Both the position numbers and the translations under genes were made by a program. Under the pieces are notes generated by a model, which saw nothing but the letters and a program-made list of their open reading frames with translations, did no database searches and was not told the DNA's origin. This document shows positions 13,407 through 22,336 of a stretch of 27,307 nt of DNA, one piece after another (position 1 is the first letter of the stretch; the number at the start of each line of letters is the position of its first letter). Source of the stretch: JBOGVA01 sp050692195 (GTDB lineage Bacteria; Actinomycetota; UBA4738); NCBI GenBank assembly GCA_050692195.1, contig JBOGVA010000064.1, forward strand, positions 1 through 27,307, written 5' to 3'.

Positions 13407-14765
13407 TCACATGTGGGCGATGAGCTGTTCCACGCGCTCGTCCACGGCCCGGAACGGGTCCTTGCACAACACGGTCCGCTGGGCCTGGTCGTTCAGCTTC
13501 AGGTGGACCCAGTCCACCGTGTAGTCCCGGCGGCGTTGCTTGGCCTGGCGGATGAACTCACCGCGCAGGCGGGCCCGCGTGGTCAAGGGGGGCTCCCGCA
13601 TGGCCTTCTGGACCTGTCGCTCCGGGACGACTCGCTCCATCTGTCCTCGGCGCTCCAGGAGGTAGTACAGGCCCCGACGGCGGTTCACGTCGTGGTAGGC
13701 AAGGTCGATGAGGGCGAGCTTCGGGTGTGACAGGGGGAAGCCGTGCCTGGCGCGATACCGCTCCACCAGCACGTGCTTGGCCACCCAGTCGACCTTGGAC
13801 GCCAGCCGCTCGGGCTCCCCTGCCTTCAGCGCCTCCAGGGCCTGCCGCCACTCATCGAGGATCTTGAGGGAGATCGCGTCGCCGTCTCTGCGTTCGATGA
13901 ACCTGGAGGCGCGTTCGTAGTACTCGGTCTGGATGTCGATGGCCGAGAGCTCCCGGCCCGTGGCCAGCCGGATCCTCCTGTTGCACGTCAGGTCGTGGGA
14001 GATCTCCCGGATCGCCCGGATGGGGTTCTCCAGAGTCAGGTCCCGCATGATGGTGTTCTCTTCGACCATGCGGACCACCAAGTCGGTGACGCCGACCTTC
14101 AGGAACGAGGTGAACTCGCTCATGTTGGAGTCGCCCACGATCACGTGAAGGCGCCGGAAGCGCTCGGCGTCGGCGTGCGGCTCGTCCCGGGTGTTGATGA
14201 TGGGACGTGATCGCGTGGTGGCCGAGGAGACTCCCTCCCAGATGTGCTCGGCCCGCTGGGAGAGGCAGAACTGCGCGCCTCGCGGTCCGTGCAGGACCTT
14301 CCCCGCGCCACAGTAGATCTGGCGCGTGACGAAGAACGGGATCAATACGTCGGCGATCCGGGCGAACTCGCCTTGCCTGGCCACCAGGTAGTTCTCGTGG
14401 CAGCCGTAGGAGTTGCCGGCCGAGTCCGTGTTGTTCTTGAACAGGTAGACGTCGCCGGAGATCCCCTCCTCGTGGAGCCGCACCTCGGCTGCGGCCAGGA
14501 GCGCTTCCAGGATCCGCTCGCCGGCCTTGTCGTGGGCGATCAGGTCGAGGATGCTGTCGCACTCCGGCGTGGCGTACTCGGGGTGGGACCCGACGTCCAG
14601 GTACAGCCGAGCCCCGTTCTCCAGGAACACGTTCGACGACCGGCCCCAGTGGACCACCCGGCGGAACAGGTACCGGGCCACCTCGTCCGGGGAGAGGCGG
14701 CGCTGCCCCCGGAACGTGCAGGTCACGCCGTATTCGTTCTCCAGCCCGAAGATCCTGCGGTCCAC
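13407..14765 (-). CDS. pafA: Pup-protein ligase PafA
   Basis: The product is 452 aa, normal for PafA. The enzyme activates the C-terminal Glu of Pup with ATP and joins it to a lysine of the target protein. Glutamine-synthetase-like active-site blocks are intact: GLENEYG with E9, YLDVGSHPEYATPEC with the catalytic D57, KNNTDSAGNSYGCHENY and INTRDEPHAD. The long insertion after the first strand that marks Dop is absent, which separates the two paralogues. The C-terminal domain ends CKDPFRAVDERVEQLIAHM; a partial copy of exactly this end occurs at 1831-1902. It starts with GTG at 14765, 49 bp after prcA, and no clear ribosome site is seen. Confidence 0.97.
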   Translation of the reverse strand: MDRRIFGLENEYGVTCTFRGQRRLSPDEVARYLFRRVVHWGRSSNVFLENGARLYLDVGSHPEYATPECDSILDLIAHDKAGERILEALLAAAEVRLHEEGISGDVYLFKNNTDSAGNSYGCHENYLVARQGEFARIADVLIPFFVTRQIYCGAGKVLHGPRGAQFCLSQRAEHIWEGVSSATTRSRPIINTRDEPHADAERFRRLHVIVGDSNMSEFTSFLKVGVTDLVVRMVEENTIMRDLTLENPIRAIREISHDLTCNRRIRLATGRELSAIDIQTEYYERASRFIERRDGDAISLKILDEWRQALEALKAGEPERLASKVDWVAKHVLVERYRARHGFPLSHPKLALIDLAYHDVNRRRGLYYLLERRGQMERVVPERQVQKAMREPPLTTRARLRGEFIRQAKQRRRDYTVDWVHLKLNDQAQRTVLCKDPFRAVDERVEQLIAHM

Positions 14766-14814
14766 TGAGTCAGTGTAGGCCCGAGGAGGTTCGCCGGGCT
14801 CCAGCCACCCGTAC

Positions 14815-15498
14815 CTACGCTTCGAGCATGGCGGCGAGCTGTTCGTCGCTCAGCCGGCGGAACTTCCGCCGTTCCCGCGTCCGGTCGAGGACCGCCGCCT
14901 CCAGGCGCTCACCTTGGATCGCGCTCCCCTCCACCGCGGCCAGCGCCTTCGCGGCCTCCCGGAAGCCCTGCTGTAGCGAGATGCCTTCCTGATACGCATC
15001 TTTCAGGTGCGTGGCCAGGTCGTCGGAGCGTCCCCCCATCGCCACGTAGCCCCGTTCGTCGGCCACGCTCCCGTCGAAAAGGATGTGGAAGAGCTCGTTG
15101 TCCGCCGGCCTCTCCCCCACCTGGCCCACCAGGATCTCGACCTCGTAGGGCTTCATCTGGGTGGTGAAGATGGTCGAGAGCGCCTGCGAATACGCGTTGG
15201 CCAGCGTCTTCGCCGTGACGTCCTCTCGTCCGTAGGCGTAGCCCCGGAGATCGGCCAGCCGGATCCCCGAGATCCGGAGGTCCTCGAACTCGCTGTACTT
15301 GCCGACGCCCGCGAACGCGATTCGGTCGTAGATCTCCGAGATCTTGTGCAGGGTGGCGCTCGGGTTCTCCGCCAGGAACAACAGCCCGTCCGCGTACTCC
15401 AGGGCCACCACGGACCGCCCCCTGGAGATGCCCTTGCGGGCGTACTCCGAACGGTCCTTGGTGAGCTGCTCGGGCGGGACGTAGGGCTGCCAGGCCAT
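14815..15498 (-). CDS. prcA: Proteasome subunit alpha PrcA
   Basis: The product is 227 aa. The N-terminal segment (YVPPEQLTKDRSEYARKG, then GRSVVALEYADGLLFLAENP) is the alpha-subunit signature, and no Thr nucleophile follows, so it is structural. Seven copies form each outer ring, whose N-termini gate the pore and whose pockets take the C-terminal tail of ARC. The start ATG overlaps the prcB stop by one base (TGATG), giving tight coupling suited to the 1:1 stoichiometry. The C-terminal end is helical and charged (RRKFRRLSDEQLAAMLEA). Confidence 0.96.
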   Translation of the reverse strand: MAWQPYVPPEQLTKDRSEYARKGISRGRSVVALEYADGLLFLAENPSATLHKISEIYDRIAFAGVGKYSEFEDLRISGIRLADLRGYAYGREDVTAKTLANAYSQALSTIFTTQMKPYEVEILVGQVGERPADNELFHILFDGSVADERGYVAMGGRSDDLATHLKDAYQEGISLQQGFREAAKALAAVEGSAIQGERLEAAVLDRTRERRKFRRLSDEQLAAMLEA

Positions 15499-16373
15499 CA
15501 GGAGGGCGTGTCGCCTGTGGGCTCGGAGCCCTCTCGGGCCTGGCTGCCCCCGCGCTTCCTGGGCGCCTCGTGGGTCTCCCCGATGATCGCCTGGAAGGCC
15601 GCCTCCACCTCCTCTTCCGGCACGGCGGCCACTCCTTCGGCGGTGATGGTCTTGACCGTCGGGTAGATGCCTCGGAGGGGATTCGGTCCTCCTGTTGCCA
15701 GGTCTTCCTGCGAGGAGTCGTAGAGGGCCTCGACCGCGGCGCGGATGGCGTCGGCCCGGTCGATCTCGACTCGCCACCGTTTCTTCAGAGTGCCGCGAGC
15801 CTGGAGGGCGCCGGACCCGGTGGCGTGGAAGTCCGTCTCCTCCCACCGGCCTCCCGTGACGTCGTAGCGAAACAGCCGCCCCTCCCCTCGCCGCTCGTCG
15901 AACCCCGCGAAGAGCGGAACGACGACCAATCCCTGGAGGGCGAAGGCGAAGTTCTGCCGGATCATCTGCGCCAGCCGGTTGGCCTTGCCCTCGAGCGAGA
16001 GGCGGTCGCCCTCGACCTTCTCGTAGTGCTCGAGCTCGGTCTGGAAGAGCCGGACGATCTCTGTCGCTTGCCCGGCCGCACCCGCGATGGCGATGGCAGA
16101 GACGTCGTCGGCTGGGAACACCTTGTCGATGCGCTCGTCGGCGATGATGAAGCCCTCCACCGCCCGGCGGTCCCCCGCCATCACCACTCCGCCGTCGAAC
16201 TTCAGGGCGAGGACGGTCGTGCCGTGTGGGACCTCGCGGGGCGCGGGGGGCGAGGGCGAGCCCGCGTCACCCGGGCGAGGGGTCTCCGCCGTGGCCCTCA
16301 CCAGGTCCATGAAGCTCGGATTCGCCCCCAGTGGGTACGAGGGAGCGGGGAAGCCGTCGGTGCGGTCGTTCAC
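15498..16373 (-). CDS. prcB: Proteasome subunit beta PrcB
   Basis: The product is 291 aa. A 51-residue propeptide (Pro/Gly-rich, with NPSFMDLVRATAE) ends at HG, after which TTVLALKFDGGVVMAGDRRA begins the mature subunit. Thr52 becomes the N-terminal catalytic nucleophile by self-cleavage. The Asp/Arg of AGDRRA and the following Lys-containing strand match active bacterial beta subunits. The C-terminus has a charged tail (EAPRKRGGSQAREG). The start GTG at 16373 overlaps the pup stop (GTGA), and the stop overlaps prcA, so pup-prcB-prcA is one translationally coupled unit. Confidence 0.96.
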   Translation of the reverse strand: MNDRTDGFPAPSYPLGANPSFMDLVRATAETPRPGDAGSPSPPAPREVPHGTTVLALKFDGGVVMAGDRRAVEGFIIADERIDKVFPADDVSAIAIAGAAGQATEIVRLFQTELEHYEKVEGDRLSLEGKANRLAQMIRQNFAFALQGLVVVPLFAGFDERRGEGRLFRYDVTGGRWEETDFHATGSGALQARGTLKKRWRVEIDRADAIRAAVEALYDSSQEDLATGGPNPLRGIYPTVKTITAEGVAAVPEEEVEAAFQAIIGETHEAPRKRGGSQAREGSEPTGDTPS

Positions 16374-16570
16374 TCCCCGCCCTTCTGGACGTAGGACTTC
16401 ACGAACTCCTCGGCGTTCTCTTCGAGCACGGAGTCGATCTCGTCCAGGATCTCGTCCATCTCCTCCTTGAGCTTCTCGCCCTTGTCGGTGGACGACACCT
16501 GCCCGACCGCCTCCGCAGAGTCGCCGCCGCCCTTGCGCTGGTTTCGCTTCTGATCCTTTTCCTGTGGCAA
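16370..16570 (-). CDS. pup: Prokaryotic ubiquitin-like protein Pup
   Basis: The product is 66 aa. It has a disordered, charged N-terminal part (KRNQRKGGGDSAE), a coiled-coil-forming region about 29-58 (EKLKEEMDEILDEIDSVLEE) that docks on the ARC coiled coils, and the C-terminal signature SYVQKGGE. The last residue is Glu, not Gln, so it can be ligated by PafA without prior deamidation by Dop. A TTG at 16570 starts the gene, with AAGGAG 8 bp upstream. The 3' end overlaps prcB by 4 nt. The gene lies 85 bp behind dop. Confidence 0.97.
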   Translation of the reverse strand: MPQEKDQKRNQRKGGGDSAEAVGQVSSTDKGEKLKEEMDEILDEIDSVLEENAEEFVKSYVQKGGE

Positions 16571-16655
16571 GTCTCACGCTCCTTGCTCGTGTGTCGGTGA
16601 AGCTATTGTAGGTCGGGCCTCCGTCTCATCGGTGGATGCAGCGGGAGGGTGCAGC

Positions 16656-18140
16656 TCAGCGCTGGAGCGCCGCGATCAGCGAGGCGGCATCGTCGCAGGA
16701 ATCCAGGAGCTCCTCCACGTGCTCGCGAGTGCCCCGGGCCGGCTCGCGGGTGGGCACGCGCTGGAGGGCCTCCCGTCCCAGGTCGAAGATGATCGAGTCC
16801 CAGGAGGCCGCGGCGATCGACCCCGGATACTTGGCGATGCACCGGCCGCGGAAGTAGGCCCGGGTGTCCTCGGGCGGCTCCATGATTGCCTGCGCGATCT
16901 CGGCCTCCGAGACCAGCCGCTCCACCTTACCGGCCTCGGCCAGGCGGTAGTACAGGCCGCGGTCCGTGCGGACGTCGTGGTACTGAAGGTCGATCATGGC
17001 CAGCCTGGGCTCGCCCCAGTCCAGCCCGTCGCGCTCCCGGTACGCGTGGAGCAGCCGGTACTTGGCCACCCAGTCCAGCTCGCGGTACAGGGAGAGCGGC
17101 TCCTCCTCGATGCCGGACAGGATGGCTTCCCATCGGTGCAGGATCTCTCCATGCTCGTTCGAGGGCTCGGACTCCTTGACGAACTTCTTGGCGTGATCCA
17201 GATACTCCCACTGCAGCTCCAGGGCGCGGATTCGCCGGCCGTCCCGAAGCTTGACCGTCCTCCGGCAGGTGACGTCCCAGGACACCTCGTGCAGCGCAGT
17301 CACCGGCGCTTCCAGCGAGAGGTCGGGGACCAGATCGTCCTCGATCATCTTGAGGACCAGCGCGGTGGACCCCACCTTGAGGTATGTGGCGACCTCGGAC
17401 ATGTTGGCGTCCCCGATGATCACGTGGAGCCTGCGGTACTTGTCCGGGTCGGCGTGGGGCTCGTCTCGCGTGTTGATGATCGGCCGCTTCAAGGTCGTCT
17501 CGAGCCCGACCTCTGCCTCGAAGAAGTCCGTCCGCTGTGAGAGCTGGTACGGGACTCCGCGCCCCTCTTCCCTGGGGCTCTCGGAGCCGAGCTTCCCGGC
17601 ACCGGTGAAGATCTGCCGCGAGATCAGGAACGGGGTGAGGTCCCTGACGATCCGGGAGAACGGCGTGCGCCGGTCCACCAGGTAGTTCTCGTGGCACCCG
17701 TACGAGTTCCCCTTCCCGTCCGTGTTGTTCTTGTAGATGCCGATGCGCTGGCCGGGAGGCAGCAGCGGAGCCAGCGCCTGCAAAGATCGCTCCAGGATGC
17801 GCTCTCCCGCCTTGTCGTGGACCACCAGCCCACGCGAGGTGGCGCACTCCGGTGTGGAGTATTCGGGGTGGGCGTGATCGACGTAGTAGCGGGCCCCGTT
17901 GGGAAGGATCACGTTGGCCAGGCCCAGATCCTCCTCCACGGGCTGTCGCTCCTGCACGGGCTCGAAGCCCCGTGCGTCACGCAGCGGAGACTCCTGCTCG
18001 TAATCCCAGCGGATCCGGCGGAGCGTTCCCGCATACGAGCTGATGAGCATGGAGGCCGCGAGGACGGGGTTGAAGTCCGCTATGCCCGGGCTGGAGATCC
18101 CGTACTCGGTCTCAATGCCCATCACCTTGGGGATCGCCAA
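16656..18140 (-). CDS. dop: Depupylase Dop
   Basis: The product is 494 aa. Dop cleaves the isopeptide bond between Pup and its target, and deamidates Pup in species with a C-terminal Gln; the second role is not needed here. It shares the PafA fold: MGIETEYG with E10, NGARYYVDHAHPEYSTPE with D88 at the catalytic position, NNTDGKGNSYGCHENY and INTRDEPHAD. The extra segment about 42-75 (WDYEQESPLRDARGFEPVQE) is the Dop loop that distinguishes it from PafA. A TTG at 18140 has GGAGG upstream at good spacing; MGIETEYG six codons in is a less likely start. It lies 23 bp after arc. Confidence 0.96.
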   Translation of the reverse strand: MAIPKVMGIETEYGISSPGIADFNPVLAASMLISSYAGTLRRIRWDYEQESPLRDARGFEPVQERQPVEEDLGLANVILPNGARYYVDHAHPEYSTPECATSRGLVVHDKAGERILERSLQALAPLLPPGQRIGIYKNNTDGKGNSYGCHENYLVDRRTPFSRIVRDLTPFLISRQIFTGAGKLGSESPREEGRGVPYQLSQRTDFFEAEVGLETTLKRPIINTRDEPHADPDKYRRLHVIIGDANMSEVATYLKVGSTALVLKMIEDDLVPDLSLEAPVTALHEVSWDVTCRRTVKLRDGRRIRALELQWEYLDHAKKFVKESEPSNEHGEILHRWEAILSGIEEEPLSLYRELDWVAKYRLLHAYRERDGLDWGEPRLAMIDLQYHDVRTDRGLYYRLAEAGKVERLVSEAEIAQAIMEPPEDTRAYFRGRCIAKYPGSIAAASWDSIIFDLGREALQRVPTREPARGTREHVEELLDSCDDAASLIAALQR

Positions 18141-18163
18141 ACGCGCCTCCCTCCCCGGGGCGG

Positions 18164-19924
18164 CTAGAGGTACTGGCCGGCGTTGACGCGCTCCACTTGC
18201 CGGCCCTCGCCGCGGCCGTCGCCCAGGAGCGTGCGCACGTAGACGATGCGCTCGCCCTTCTTCCCCGAGATGCGGGCCCAGTCGTCGGGGTTGGTGGTGT
18301 TGGGGAGGTCCTCGTTCTCCTTGAACTCGTCTCGGATCGCGGTGAGAAGGTCCTCCAGCTTCAGCCCCTTCTTCCCATGGCTGAGGAAGCGCTTGATGGC
18401 CACCTTCTTCGCCCGGGCCACGATGTTCTCGATCATCGCCCCGGAGTTGAAGTCCTTGAAGTAGAGGACCTCCTTGTCGCCGGAGGCATAGGTCACCTCG
18501 AGGAATCGGTTCTCCTCGGAGGTGGCGTACATGCGATCGACGGTGGCCTCGATCATCCGCTGCACGGCGCGATCGGGCTGGCCTCCGGAGAGCCCAAGCT
18601 CTTCCCGGTGAAGCGGCACGCCGGGTGTGAGGTACTTCCCCAGGATCTCGCGTGCTGCGTCCGCGTCGGGCCGCTCGATCTTGATCTTCACGTTGAGCCG
18701 CCCCGGCCGAAGGATGGCGGGATCGATCATGTCCTCGCGATTCGATGCCCCGATCACGATGACGTTCTTGAGGGTCTCCACGCCGTCGATCTCCGAGAGG
18801 AGCTGCGGCACGATGGTGTTTTCCACGTCGCTCGAGATGCCCGACCCGCGGGTTCGGAACAGCGAGTCCATCTCGTCGAAGAACACGATCACGGGGAAGC
18901 CCTCCTCGGACTTCTCCTTGGCTCGCTGGAAGATCAGGCGGATCTGCCGCTCGGTCTCACCGACGTACTTGTTGAGGAGCTCCGGGCCCTTGATATTGAG
19001 GAAGTACGAATGTGCTTCCTCCCTCCCGGTCTTCTCGGCCACCTGCTGGGCCAGGGAGTTGGCCACCGCCTTGGCGATGAGGGTCTTGCCGCAACCTGGT
19101 GGTCCGTACAGAAGCACGCCCTTGGGCGGCTTGAGGTGATGCTCGACGAACAGCTCCGCGTACAGGAAGGGGAGCTCGACCGCGTCGCGGATGTCCTCGA
19201 TCTGCCGTCCGAGCCCCCCGATGTCCTCGTAGGTGATGTCCGGGATCTCCTCGAGGATCGCCTCCTCCACCTGCTCCTTCGGAAGCGCCTCGAGTGCGTA
19301 TCCGGAGCGAGGGTCGTACATCACGGGGTCGCCCACGCGCAGACGCCCGCGGACATTGGCCGAGAGCATGGCCACCAGCTCCTCGTCGCCCCGGCCGAGC
19401 AGCACGACCCGGTCACTCCCCAGGACCTGCTTCACCGTGGCCACCTCGCCGAGCACGTCCTGGTCCAGGACGTCGACGACGTTCAGGGCCTCGTTCAGGA
19501 TGACCTCGACGCCCCACCGGAGGCGGCCTCGATCGATCTCGGGATCCAGGTTCACCCGCATCTTCCGCCCGCCGGTGAACACGTCCAGCGATTCGTCCTC
19601 GTTCTGCCTGAGGTACACGCCGAACGTTGCGGGCGGTTGGGCGAGCTTCTCGACCTCCTCTTTCAGGCTCTCCAGCCGCTCCCGCTCGCTCTTCAACACC
19701 CCGACCAGCTTCTCGTTCTGGGCGGCGACTCGGGCCATCTCCCCGCGGGCCTGGAGGAGCTGCTCCTCCAGGACCTTGACCTGTCGGGGAGAGTTGGTCA
19801 GGCGCCTGCGGAGCAAGGCGGTCTCATCCTCGAGGAACTTGATCTGTGTCTGGAGTTGGTGGATCTCCTTCTCGTAGCGTTCGAGCTGCTCCTCGGGGTC
19901 GGGACCTCTTCTCGGCTCGGGCAT
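18164..19924 (-). CDS. arc: Proteasome-associated AAA ATPase ARC/Mpa
   Basis: The product is 586 aa from the ATG at 19924; a TTG at 19960 preceded by GGAG is an alternative that adds 12 residues. The order is an N-terminal coiled coil (about 10-95) that captures Pup, two OB-fold segments (about 98-220, with VFTGGRKMRVNLDP), and one AAA module with Walker A GPPGCGKT (274-281), Walker B VIVFFDEMD (345-353) and the RPGRLNVKI sensor region. The C-terminus is NAGQYL; the penultimate Tyr opens the PrcA gate. It unfolds pupylated proteins and feeds them into PrcAB. The gap before the gene (about 110-150 bp) contains TATAGG and could hold its own promoter. Confidence 0.96.
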   Translation of the reverse strand: MPEPRRGPDPEEQLERYEKEIHQLQTQIKFLEDETALLRRRLTNSPRQVKVLEEQLLQARGEMARVAAQNEKLVGVLKSERERLESLKEEVEKLAQPPATFGVYLRQNEDESLDVFTGGRKMRVNLDPEIDRGRLRWGVEVILNEALNVVDVLDQDVLGEVATVKQVLGSDRVVLLGRGDEELVAMLSANVRGRLRVGDPVMYDPRSGYALEALPKEQVEEAILEEIPDITYEDIGGLGRQIEDIRDAVELPFLYAELFVEHHLKPPKGVLLYGPPGCGKTLIAKAVANSLAQQVAEKTGREEAHSYFLNIKGPELLNKYVGETERQIRLIFQRAKEKSEEGFPVIVFFDEMDSLFRTRGSGISSDVENTIVPQLLSEIDGVETLKNVIVIGASNREDMIDPAILRPGRLNVKIKIERPDADAAREILGKYLTPGVPLHREELGLSGGQPDRAVQRMIEATVDRMYATSEENRFLEVTYASGDKEVLYFKDFNSGAMIENIVARAKKVAIKRFLSHGKKGLKLEDLLTAIRDEFKENEDLPNTTNPDDWARISGKKGERIVYVRTLLGDGRGEGRQVERVNAGQYL

Positions 19925-20071
19925 CTGTCGACCTGCCTTCCTCGTAAACCCTTCGTCCAATATATCTCCGGCCCGTCCGTTTTCCGTGGTGCTGGGGTCC
20001 TCTTGTCTCCAAACGAGCCTGCGGACCTTGCCTCCCTATACGGGAAATCTCGGCCGGAGAGATGCCGAAGC

Positions 20072-20860
20072 TTAGCCGGGGGAGTACGTCTTTCGACCGA
20101 CGGTGATGAATCCCGTATGGGCAACCATGCGGTGAGCCGGGCGGACGCTCCGTTCGGTCACGTGCCAGGGTCGGAGGAGAACCTCGAACGTCTCCACCTC
20201 CGCGAATCCGGCTCCCTCGAGCGCCAGTACGGCCGACTGGACCTGGTTCGTGGTGGGGAGATACGTGCAGATGATCCCACCGGCCCGAAGGGCCTGGTCC
20301 ACCTCGTGCAGCACGCTCCAAGGCTCGGGCAGGTCCAGCACGACGCGGTCGAAGACCTCTTCGGTCAGGGCCACGTCGCGAACGTCTCCCAGCCGTAGCT
20401 CCAGCCAGTGCGGCAGCTTCCCCATGAAAGCCTCCAGGTTCGCGGCGGCCCGCTCGTGGAAGTCCGCCCGGCTCTCGTAGGAGATCACCCGGCCCTCCGG
20501 ACCCGTGGCCCGGCAGAGTGCGAGCGTCATCGCCCCCGACCCGGTACCGGCCTCGAGGACCCTCGAGGCGGGCGCGATGTCCGCCTGGACCACCACCGCC
20601 CCGAGGTCTTTCGGATAGATCACCTGCGCGCCACGGGGCATCTTGAGCACGAAGTCCGTGAGCCTCGGCCGCAGGCAGACCAGGGCGGCCCCGGTGGTGG
20701 AGTGCACCTCCGTGCCCTCCACCGATCCCAGGATCAGGTCATGCGGCACCGCCCCGCCGTGGAAGTGGAACACCGCGCCGGCCTCCAGGCGGATCAGGTA
20801 GCGGCGGCCTCGATCGTCGACCAGGAGCGCCCGCTCGCCGGGCTCGAAGGGATTGCTCAC
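20072..20860 (-). CDS. trmI: tRNA (adenine-58-N1)-methyltransferase TrmI
   Basis: The product is 262 aa from a GTG at 20860. The N-terminal beta domain (ERALLVDDRGRRYLIRLE) is followed by the SAM-binding domain with VLEAGTGSGAMTLAL (101-115), the acidic end-of-strand residue in VISYESRADF, and the DLPEPW motif typical of the family. It methylates A58 of the T-loop, which stabilises tRNA. In many Actinomycetota trmI sits next to arc, as here. It follows the HtrA-like gene by 10 bp. Confidence 0.93.
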   Translation of the reverse strand: MSNPFEPGERALLVDDRGRRYLIRLEAGAVFHFHGGAVPHDLILGSVEGTEVHSTTGAALVCLRPRLTDFVLKMPRGAQVIYPKDLGAVVVQADIAPASRVLEAGTGSGAMTLALCRATGPEGRVISYESRADFHERAAANLEAFMGKLPHWLELRLGDVRDVALTEEVFDRVVLDLPEPWSVLHEVDQALRAGGIICTYLPTTNQVQSAVLALEGAGFAEVETFEVLLRPWHVTERSVRPAHRMVAHTGFITVGRKTYSPG

Positions 20861-20870
20861 GCTTCCGACG

Positions 20871-21995
20871 CTACACGGGCAGCGGCCGCACCGCGAGGAC
20901 CGCGGTGACCGTCCTGCGCTCCCCGTCCCCCCGAACGACCTCGACCTCGACCCGGTCTCCGGGGTCCCTCGCCAGGATCGCCTCCCCCAACTGCTCCGAC
21001 CCGTTGACCGCCCGTCCGGCGAATCGAACGATCACGTCCCCCTGTCGGATGCCGGCCTCCTCGGCGGGACCGCCCGGGGCCAGCCCGACGACCAGGGCCC
21101 CGCTGTCGACGGCCAGGTCGAACTGGGCGGCGACGCCCGCATCCACCGTGGTCGTCTGGACTCCCAGGTAGGCGACCGGGGCGTCCGGATCTTCCATGGC
21201 GTGCTCGATGATCGGCCTGGCGGCGTCGATCGAGATGGCGAACCCGATGTTCTCGGCCAGGCCGGCCGCAGCCGTATTGATGCCGATCACGTTCCCCCTC
21301 AGGTCGACCAGCGGGCCTCCGGAGTTACCCGGGTTGATGGCGGCATCCGTCTGAAGGATCCCCTCGAGGGTCCGCGTACCTCCGTCCCGGCTCCTCACCT
21401 CCACGGTCCGCTGGAGCGAGCTGATGATTCCGGCAGTGACAGTGGGGCCCCCGGGCAGGGCCAGCGCGTAGCCGAGGGCGATCACCCGCTCCCCGAGTTG
21501 GATCTCGGAGGAGGTTCCGAGGGGAACGGCGGGAAGTTCGGTGGCATCCATCTTGAGCACCGCCAGATCACGGTCTCGATCGCCGCCGATCACTCGCGCC
21601 GCGAACGTCCGGCTGTCCGGCGGGGGCATGGTCACCTCGATCTCGAGCGCACCCTCCACCACATGGAAGTTCGTGACCACCACCCCGTCCGAGCGGATGA
21701 CGAACCCGGTCCCCACTCCCTCTCCTGGTTGTGTCCCGCCGAGGGCGTCGGGCGAAAGGGTGGAGGTCGTGACGTTCACCACCGTGGGAGCCACCCGCCT
21801 CACGACCGTGACGATCGGGTCGCCCTCGAGGTCGGAGCCATCCTCTATCGGCGAGGGTGGGGCTGGGGGCGATGTCGTCCTCACGGCCGTGCTCGCCGGA
21901 GGTGCCTCCCTGCCCGTGCAGGCCCCGATGAGAAGCGCACAGGCCATGAGGACCACCGGGACGGTGCCCCGCCGTCCCGCCGCGCGAATGCCCAT
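20871..21995 (-). CDS. HtrA/DegP-type serine protease, lipoprotein
   Basis: The product is 374 aa from the ATG at 21995; ATGs at 22004 and 22007 are alternatives. The signal ends in a lipobox LIGAC (Cys26), so the protease is lipid-anchored on the outer face of the membrane. The trypsin-like domain has the triad H111 (TNFHVVEG), D143 (DRDLAVLK) and S225 (NPGNSGGPLV). One PDZ domain covers about 275-365 (ALVVGLAPGGPAEEAGIRQG, DVIVRFAG). It likely degrades or refolds damaged extracytoplasmic proteins. It heads the trmI-arc-dop-pup transcript with only 10 bp to trmI. The ribosome site is poor (AAGG next to the ATG). A GC-rich region with several hairpins lies upstream. Confidence 0.92.
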   Translation of the reverse strand: MGIRAAGRRGTVPVVLMACALLIGACTGREAPPASTAVRTTSPPAPPSPIEDGSDLEGDPIVTVVRRVAPTVVNVTTSTLSPDALGGTQPGEGVGTGFVIRSDGVVVTNFHVVEGALEIEVTMPPPDSRTFAARVIGGDRDRDLAVLKMDATELPAVPLGTSSEIQLGERVIALGYALALPGGPTVTAGIISSLQRTVEVRSRDGGTRTLEGILQTDAAINPGNSGGPLVDLRGNVIGINTAAAGLAENIGFAISIDAARPIIEHAMEDPDAPVAYLGVQTTTVDAGVAAQFDLAVDSGALVVGLAPGGPAEEAGIRQGDVIVRFAGRAVNGSEQLGEAILARDPGDRVEVEVVRGDGERRTVTAVLAVRPLPV

Positions 21996-22049
21996 CCCTT
22001 GCATCATACGGAGGGAGGCCAAGAGCAGGCTGGGGTCCAGGGGGTAGCA

Positions 22050-22135
22050 CTCCGCGAAGCGAAGCGGAGCGGATGCGCACCCCGGCGGCGAGCGGTCCGC
22101 CGAAGGCGGATCGCCGACGGACCTACGGACGTCCG
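22050..22135. repeat. Cluster of three inverted repeats upstream of the HtrA-like gene
   Basis: CTCCGC/GCGGAG (22050-22055, 22064-22069) forms a small hairpin. GCGGTCCGCC (22092-22101) pairs with GGCGGATCGC (22105-22114) over 10 bp with one G-U pair and a GAA loop. CGGACGTCCG (22126-22135) is a perfect palindrome. No U-tract follows, so simple termination is unlikely. The region may be an RNA leader structure or a mobile palindromic repeat. Confidence 0.5.
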
Positions 22136-22150
22136 GACGTACGAAGGAAG

Positions 22151-22336
22151 CTACCAGTAGTACCAGCGACCCCTCCCCGGCCGAACGAACCAGCCGGCCA
22201 ACCACACGACGAACAGGAAGGCCGCGGGGAGGAACAGCCACCGGGTGACGAAGCCGAGCCCGCACACGATCCCGGCCAACAGCAGCAGCAGGAGGGCCAA
22301 AGGGGGCGTCCTCTCCCTCAGCAGGTACCGGCCCAC
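22151..22336 (-). CDS. Small two-helix membrane protein
   Basis: The product is 61 aa from a GTG at 22336. It has two hydrophobic helices (LALLLLLLAGIVCGLGFV and LFLPAAFLFVVWLAGWFV) with short basic ends and a Trp/Tyr-rich C-terminus (GRWYYW). It overlaps the end of the upstream phosphatase gene by 19 nt, which supports co-expression. No function can be assigned. Confidence 0.6.
   Translation of the reverse strand: MGRYLLRERTPPLALLLLLLAGIVCGLGFVTRWLFLPAAFLFVVWLAGWFVRPGRGRWYYW

Noticed and set aside
18197..20398. 733-codon plus-strand frame across arc and trmI
   Set aside because: Antisense to two confidently identified genes; His/Leu/Asp-rich composition typical of antisense reading.
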